64,000 bases of DNA from positions 1 through 64,000 of the forward strand of contig NZ_FQZD01000015.1 of assembly GCF_900141835.1 (NCBI RefSeq). Reading direction: 5' to 3'. Origin of the DNA: Propionispora hippei DSM 15287 (lineage in GTDB: Bacteria > Bacillota > Negativicutes > Propionisporales > Propionisporaceae). Under the pieces are notes generated by a model. That model saw only the letters and a program-made list of their open reading frames with translations. It searched no databases and was not told where the DNA came from. The position numbers were made by a program, and so were the translations under genes. This document shows, piece by piece, positions 61,123 through 64,000 of the stretch. Position 1 is the first letter of the stretch; the number at the start of each line of letters is the position of its first letter.

Positions 61123-61761
61123 ATGTATCAGGCGATTCTAGAGTATTTATCCCGCAACTGGGATAAGTATGTGGAAGCGGTCAACATACATATTGGCATT
61201 AGTCTGGCTGCTATGACGATCAGCATACTGCTGGCGGTGCCTCTTGGTATTTTATGCAGTAAAAAAGGCAGACTGTCGCTGCCGGTTATGAATACTTTTA
61301 ATATGCTTCGCATTATTCCGAGCCTGGCCGTCCTCGTGCTGGTTATGCCGATCCTGGGGACAGGATTTAAGCCGGCATTGCTGGCGCTTACCTTACTGGC
61401 TATTCCGCCGGTGCTGATCAACGCCTATCTGGGCTTCAAAAGCATCAGCCCCGCCGTTATCGAAAGTGCCTGCGCCATGGGGATGGGGGCGGCAAGAATT
61501 CTTTTTACGATTGAATTTCCGCTGGCCCTGCCGCTGATCATAACGGGGATACGCACGGCCTGCATTGAAGTCATAGCCAGTGCCACACTGGCTTCGTATA
61601 TCGGGGCCGGCGGGCTGGGTGACTTTATTTTTACCGGTCTCGGGCTGAACGATATGCGGATACTGCTCATCGGGGGCATCAGCGTAGCTGTGTTGTCCGT
61701 CTGTGCCGAGTTGTCGCTGGCCTTGATTTATCAGGGCGTCACAAGATATCAGAGAAATTAA
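61123..61761 (+). CDS. Osmoprotectant ABC transporter permease (OpuCB-like)
   Basis: A 212-residue BPD-type permease with about five helices and the EAA loop ESACAMGMGAARILFTIEFPLALP. Typical of the OpuC/YehY permeases for betaine, carnitine or choline. ATG 61123 has GGAAGGGAG upstream; the frame from 61006 lacks a site. First gene of an operon with a binding protein, an ATPase and a second permease. Confidence 0.88.
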   Translation: MYQAILEYLSRNWDKYVEAVNIHIGISLAAMTISILLAVPLGILCSKKGRLSLPVMNTFNMLRIIPSLAVLVLVMPILGTGFKPALLALTLLAIPPVLINAYLGFKSISPAVIESACAMGMGAARILFTIEFPLALPLIITGIRTACIEVIASATLASYIGAGGLGDFIFTGLGLNDMRILLIGGISVAVLSVCAELSLALIYQGVTRYQRN

Positions 61762-61791
61762 CTAAACTGAAATGAAAAGGGAGAGGATGCT

Positions 61792-62712
61792 ATGTTTGGC
61801 AAAAAAGCAAAAACACTGATTGGCTCTATTCTAACCTTGGGTGTGCTGGCCCTGGGATTAACCGGCTGTGGCGGTGAGAAAGCGGCCGATAGCAAAGCGG
61901 CGGCCGGCAAGCCGACCATTAAAGTCGGTTCCAAGGATTTTACCGAATCGTTGATCTTAGGAGAACTGTATGCCCTGGCGCTGGAAAAGCAGGGGTATAA
62001 GGTGGAAAGAAAACTGAACCTGGGCAGTGCCATTGTACATGATTCTTTGGTGAATGGTGACATTGATTTTTATCCCGAGTATACGGGAACCGGTCTCTTA
62101 AGTGTTCTGAAGGAAGCTCCCCTGTTTGATTCCAAGCAAGTATATGACGAAGTGAGTGCCAAATATAAAGAAAAATTTAAGCTGATCTGGTTGAATCCTT
62201 CGACAGCCAATGATTCGCAAGGCCTGGTTATCGCTAAACGGGCAGCCGACAAATACGGCATCCGCACCATTTCGGATCTGCAAAAGCATGCAGCCGATAT
62301 CCGGTTTGCTTCGCAGGGGCAGTTTGATGAACGGGAAGACGGTCTGCCGGCATTGACCAAAGCCTATGGTGAGTTTAAGTTTAAGGAACGGAAACTGTAT
62401 GATAATGGCCTGAAATACGATGTGCTGCATAATGATGAAGCCGATGTAGCCGTAGCGTATACGACGGAAGGACAACTGAGCAAAGATGAGTTTGTTGTAC
62501 TGGAAGATGACAAGCATGTATGGCCGCCTTATAATATTGCGCCGGTTATCCGCCAGGATGTGCTGGAAAAGAATCCGGAAATTAAGGATATTCTCAATAA
62601 GGTTACGGCGGCTATCGACAATAAGACCATTATTAAGCTGAATGCCGAAGTGGATATTAACAAGCGGGAATATACGGAAGTGGCCAAGGAGTTTTTTGAG
62701 CAACTGAAATAA
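61792..62712 (+). CDS. Osmoprotectant-binding lipoprotein (OpuCC-like)
   Basis: A 306-residue extracytoplasmic substrate-binding protein. Signal peptide with lipobox GLTGC (Cys near 24) predicts a lipid anchor. The OpuAC domain starts IKVGSKDFTESLILGELYALALE and contains DIDFYPEYTGTG, a signature of quaternary-amine binders. Lies 30 bp after the first permease gene. Confidence 0.9.
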   Translation: MFGKKAKTLIGSILTLGVLALGLTGCGGEKAADSKAAAGKPTIKVGSKDFTESLILGELYALALEKQGYKVERKLNLGSAIVHDSLVNGDIDFYPEYTGTGLLSVLKEAPLFDSKQVYDEVSAKYKEKFKLIWLNPSTANDSQGLVIAKRAADKYGIRTISDLQKHAADIRFASQGQFDEREDGLPALTKAYGEFKFKERKLYDNGLKYDVLHNDEADVAVAYTTEGQLSKDEFVVLEDDKHVWPPYNIAPVIRQDVLEKNPEIKDILNKVTAAIDNKTIIKLNAEVDINKREYTEVAKEFFEQLK

Positions 62713-62728
62713 AGTTGTTGGATAAATA

Positions 62729-62771
62729 GAAGAAAGCTGCCGGAATCGTACCCGGCAGCCATTTCTTCTAT
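62729..62771 (+). terminator. Hairpin inside the osmoprotectant operon
   Basis: AGAAGAAA.GCTGCCGG / CCGGCAGC..TTTCTTCT, followed by ATTCCTTTG. The weak T-run suggests partial termination or mRNA stabilisation, giving more binding protein than ATPase. Confidence 0.55.
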
Positions 62772-62803
62772 TCCTTTGTTACAGGAAAAGGAGGAGACGG
62801 AAT

Positions 62804-63781
62804 TTGGATAGAACAGCCATCGAATTCCAGAAGGTAAGCAAACAATATCCCCACACGTCGCAGTATGCGGTCAGAGAGGTCAGCGCCCGTATTCCGGAAG
62901 GCAGTTTTATCACTATTTTAGGAACCTCCGGCTCAGGCAAGACAACCTTCTTAAAAATGATTAACCGGATCTACGAGCCAACTTCCGGTGATATTTTGTT
63001 TTTTGGCGAAAGCATCAAACAGTTAAAAGTGGAAGAGTACCGGCGGAAGATTGGTTATGTCATCCAGCAGATTGGTTTATTTCCCCATATGACGATTGAG
63101 GAAAATATTGCAACCGTGCCTACCATACTCAACTGGGATAAAAAACGTATTGCCCGGCGGGTGGAAGAATTGCTGGAACTGGTGGGCCTGGTACCGCAGG
63201 ATTACAAAAAACGGTATCCCCGGCAGCTCTCGGGCGGACAGCAGCAGCGGGTAGGGCTGGCCCGGGCTATGGCGGCCGATCCGGCCATTATGTTAATGGA
63301 CGAACCGTTCGGCGCCATCGACGCTATCACCCGGCAGACGCTGCAGGACGAGCTGCTGCGGATTCAAAAAAAGCTTCACAAAACCATATTGTTTGTTACC
63401 CATGATATCGGCGAGGCTTTTAAGCTGGGAGACCAGGTGATTATTATGCATAATGGGGAAATTCAGCAGTTTGACACACCCTATAACATTCTGTTACGGC
63501 CGGCCAACGAATATGTAGCCCGGCTGGTTTCCACGGAAGACACGCTGCAGCAGCTAAAGGTGGTGACGGCAAAAAGCGCCATGACGGCAGTGCAGGAGCC
63601 GCATCACCATCCCGTAGGGCGGGTACGGCAGGATGTGTCGCTTTATGCCGTATTGACATGCCTGCTGGAGAGCGCTCAGCCTTACGTACTGGTAGAGGAT
63701 GAAGCGGGGAACGTGATCGGTAAGATCACCTGGGATGAACTGAAAGTAAAGAATAAGCGGCAGACCTCGGTATCTGCTTGA
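62804..63781 (+). CDS. Osmoprotectant ABC transporter ATP-binding protein (OpuCA-like)
   Basis: A 325-residue ATPase. Walker A LGTSGSGKTT, signature LSGGQQQRVGLARAM, Walker B IMLMDEPFGAID, H-loop VTHDIGEA. The C-terminus (about 265-320) holds one CBS-like repeat (DVSLYAVLTCLLESAQPYVLV, GKITWDEL), shorter than the double CBS of OpuCA. Start TTG 62804 after GGAGGAG. Confidence 0.92.
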   Translation: MDRTAIEFQKVSKQYPHTSQYAVREVSARIPEGSFITILGTSGSGKTTFLKMINRIYEPTSGDILFFGESIKQLKVEEYRRKIGYVIQQIGLFPHMTIEENIATVPTILNWDKKRIARRVEELLELVGLVPQDYKKRYPRQLSGGQQQRVGLARAMAADPAIMLMDEPFGAIDAITRQTLQDELLRIQKKLHKTILFVTHDIGEAFKLGDQVIIMHNGEIQQFDTPYNILLRPANEYVARLVSTEDTLQQLKVVTAKSAMTAVQEPHHHPVGRVRQDVSLYAVLTCLLESAQPYVLVEDEAGNVIGKITWDELKVKNKRQTSVSA

Positions 63782-63799
63782 ACAGGCAGGTGATACAGC

Positions 63800-64000
63800 G
63801 TGTGGACCTATTTCATGAAATATTATCAGCAAATATTGCTGCTGCTGGGAGAACACATTCTGATTGTTGTGCTCAGTGTCGGCATTTCCCTGGTGCTCGC
63901 CATACCGATTGCTCTGCTTGTCGCCCGCTCCAAGTGGTTGTCGACAGGCGCCCTGTCCTTTTTTGGCGTCATCTATTCCATCCCCAGCCTGGCGTTATTT
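63800..64000 (+). CDS. Osmoprotectant ABC transporter permease, 3' end cut off
   Basis: First 67 codons of a second permease. Begins GTG 63800 after CAGGTGAT; reads VWTYFMKYYQQILLLLGEHI, then a hydrophobic helix (LIVVLSVGISLVLAIPIALL) and SIPSLALF, the conserved permease start of OpuCB/CD proteins. The window ends inside the gene. Confidence 0.85.
   Translation, partial: MWTYFMKYYQQILLLLGEHILIVVLSVGISLVLAIPIALLVARSKWLSTGALSFFGVIYSIPSLALF

Noticed and set aside
1..64000. tRNA, rRNA, CRISPR arrays, prophage or transposase genes
   Set aside because: None seen: no GGTTCRA-type tRNA arm in a plausible context, no regularly spaced direct repeats, and no recombinase motifs. The palindromic elements have no coding capacity, so they are not insertion sequences by themselves.

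Overview
The window comes from a low-to-mid GC, anaerobic Firmicute, most likely a Negativicute of the Sporomusaceae type. This is inferred from pyruvate formate-lyase, a 2-oxoacid:acceptor oxidoreductase, iron-sulphur L-serine dehydratase, futalosine-type menaquinone synthesis, strong Shine-Dalgarno (SD) sites and abundant c-di-GMP enzymes. No rRNA, tRNA, CRISPR array, phage or transposase gene was found.

Layout. 0.8-8.7 kb: beta-glucoside PTS locus. A LevR-type sigma-54 activator is followed by a -24/-12 promoter and genes for IIC, IIB, IIA and a GH1 phospho-beta-glucosidase; a GH4 phospho-beta-glucosidase converges on it. 8.8-10.6 kb: MocR-type regulator and a PII protein. 10.8-16.8 kb: complete ribose operon rbsRKDACB with a perfect palindromic operator. 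17-24.5 kb: MqnE, a NodIJ-like ABC exporter, a DUF2156 protein, an HD-GYP protein, an EamA exporter behind a small leader ORF, a TVP38-type membrane protein and an acyl-CoA thioesterase. 24.9-35.2 kb: MATE exporter, YigZ, LTA-synthase-like sulfatase, a GGDEF/HD-GYP sensor, an NRAMP transporter and a PAS-GGDEF-EAL protein. 35.3-40.6 kb: KorAB, a BFD-like [2Fe-2S] protein, an MFS exporter and an unknown exported protein. 40.9-46.4 kb (minus): a four-carbon acid sugar operon (RpiR regulator, MFS permease, DUF1537 kinase, PdxA2, TIM homologue). 46.6-50.8 kb: a FliB/YkgJ-type protein, then pflBA behind a ZTP (pfl) riboswitch. 50.9-57.6 kb: exported PrcB-like protein, FAD oxidoreductase and a citrate synthase-aconitase-isocitrate dehydrogenase operon making 2-oxoglutarate. 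58.2-64 kb: L-serine dehydratase, a TerC-family protein behind a yybP-ykoY Mn2+ riboswitch, and an osmoprotectant (OpuC-like) ABC system cut by the window end.

The least explained content is intergenic. Three or four families of 150-200 bp imperfect palindromes (called A, B/D and C here) recur between genes. Within a family, short segments are conserved while stem sequences differ and still pair, one copy is nested inside another, and shortened derivatives exist. Several sit directly against the SD of the next gene. A second theme is translation: at least four genes have a strong, correctly spaced SD followed by AUU, AUA or CUG instead of AUG/GUG/UUG.
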